NCBI GenBank assembly: GCA_001796495.1
Contig: MGMR01000030.1
Span: 1-5,336 of the forward strand
DNA: 5,336 nt
DNA from: Chloroflexi bacterium RBG_13_51_18
GTDB taxonomy: Bacteria > Chloroflexota > Dehalococcoidia > Dehalococcoidales > RBG-16-60-22
Direction of reading: 5' to 3'
The notes below the pieces were generated by a model. It made no database searches. It was not told the origin of the DNA and saw only the letters and a program-made list of their open reading frames with translations. A program made the position numbers and the translations under genes. The first letter of the stretch is position 1; every line of letters starts with the position of its first letter. This document shows, in pieces, positions 5,221 through 5,336 of the stretch.

Positions 5221-5336
5221 TTGGCTAAGAAAAAGAATGTCAGAAAAGCACCGCGCGAGATGACACACCGTCAGCTATCGCACCATAAAAGGCAGCAACG
5301 GCGGCAGAGGATTATTTTCTTCGGCGGTATTGCCAT
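5221..5336 (+). CDS. N-terminus of a basic, probably membrane-anchored protein (3' truncated by the window edge)
   Basis: Thirty-eight complete codons are visible, starting at TTG 5221. Residues 1-30 are extremely basic (MAKKKNVRKAPRE, then HHKRQQRRQR), followed by the start of a hydrophobic stretch (IIFFGGIA) that runs off the window. A positively charged cytoplasmic tail before a hydrophobic helix is the layout of a type II signal anchor. The pattern reminds me of membrane-anchored PpiC/SurA-type peptidyl-prolyl isomerases of Dehalococcoidia, but no catalytic domain is visible here, so the function remains unassigned. It has its own promoter and appears independent of the upstream redox operon. 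Confidence 0.7.
   Translation, partial: MAKKKNVRKAPREMTHRQLSHHKRQQRRQRIIFFGGIA

Overview
The window carries one tightly packed gene run, all on the + strand. In order it holds the 3' end of an unrecognised gene (1-219), a soluble fumarate reductase/succinate dehydrogenase-type flavoprotein (231-1868), a small two-cluster iron-sulfur protein (1893-2345), a divergent acyl-CoA dehydrogenase homologue (2364-3521) and L-aspartate oxidase NadB (3553-5094). Intergenic gaps are 11, 24, 18 and 31 bases and no terminator is visible between genes, so the run reads as one operon whose promoter lies upstream of the window.

After nadB comes a 126-base AT-rich gap (5095-5220) with a good sigma70-type promoter candidate. 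Downstream is the 5' end of a new gene (5221 to the window end) with a TTG start, a very basic N-terminus and the beginning of a hydrophobic segment. It is probably a membrane-anchored protein and possibly a PpiC/SurA-type foldase.

The organism is bacterial. Coding GC ranges from about 70% in parts of the flavoprotein gene to below 40% in the middle of the acyl-CoA dehydrogenase gene. NadB plus a soluble FrdA-like/ferredoxin pair with no membrane anchor suggests an anaerobe. The style of the last protein's N-terminus brings Dehalococcoidia-like Chloroflexi to mind, but this is recall rather than proof; a Firmicute or deltaproteobacterial-type anaerobe is not excluded.

Functionally, the flavoprotein and the ferredoxin look like a two-subunit soluble electron-transfer module. 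The flavoprotein keeps the residues needed for dicarboxylate/fumarate chemistry but lacks the FAD-linking histidine. The acyl-CoA dehydrogenase has lost Glu at both known catalytic-base positions, with Asp at one. NadB has an intact active site and makes iminoaspartate for NAD synthesis; under anoxia such enzymes can use fumarate as electron acceptor. No nadA or nadC and no electron-transfer flavoprotein genes are visible here. The most notable points are the altered active sites of the two non-NadB flavoproteins, the fact that three consecutive genes share one reading frame separated only by single stop codons, and local base-composition breaks.
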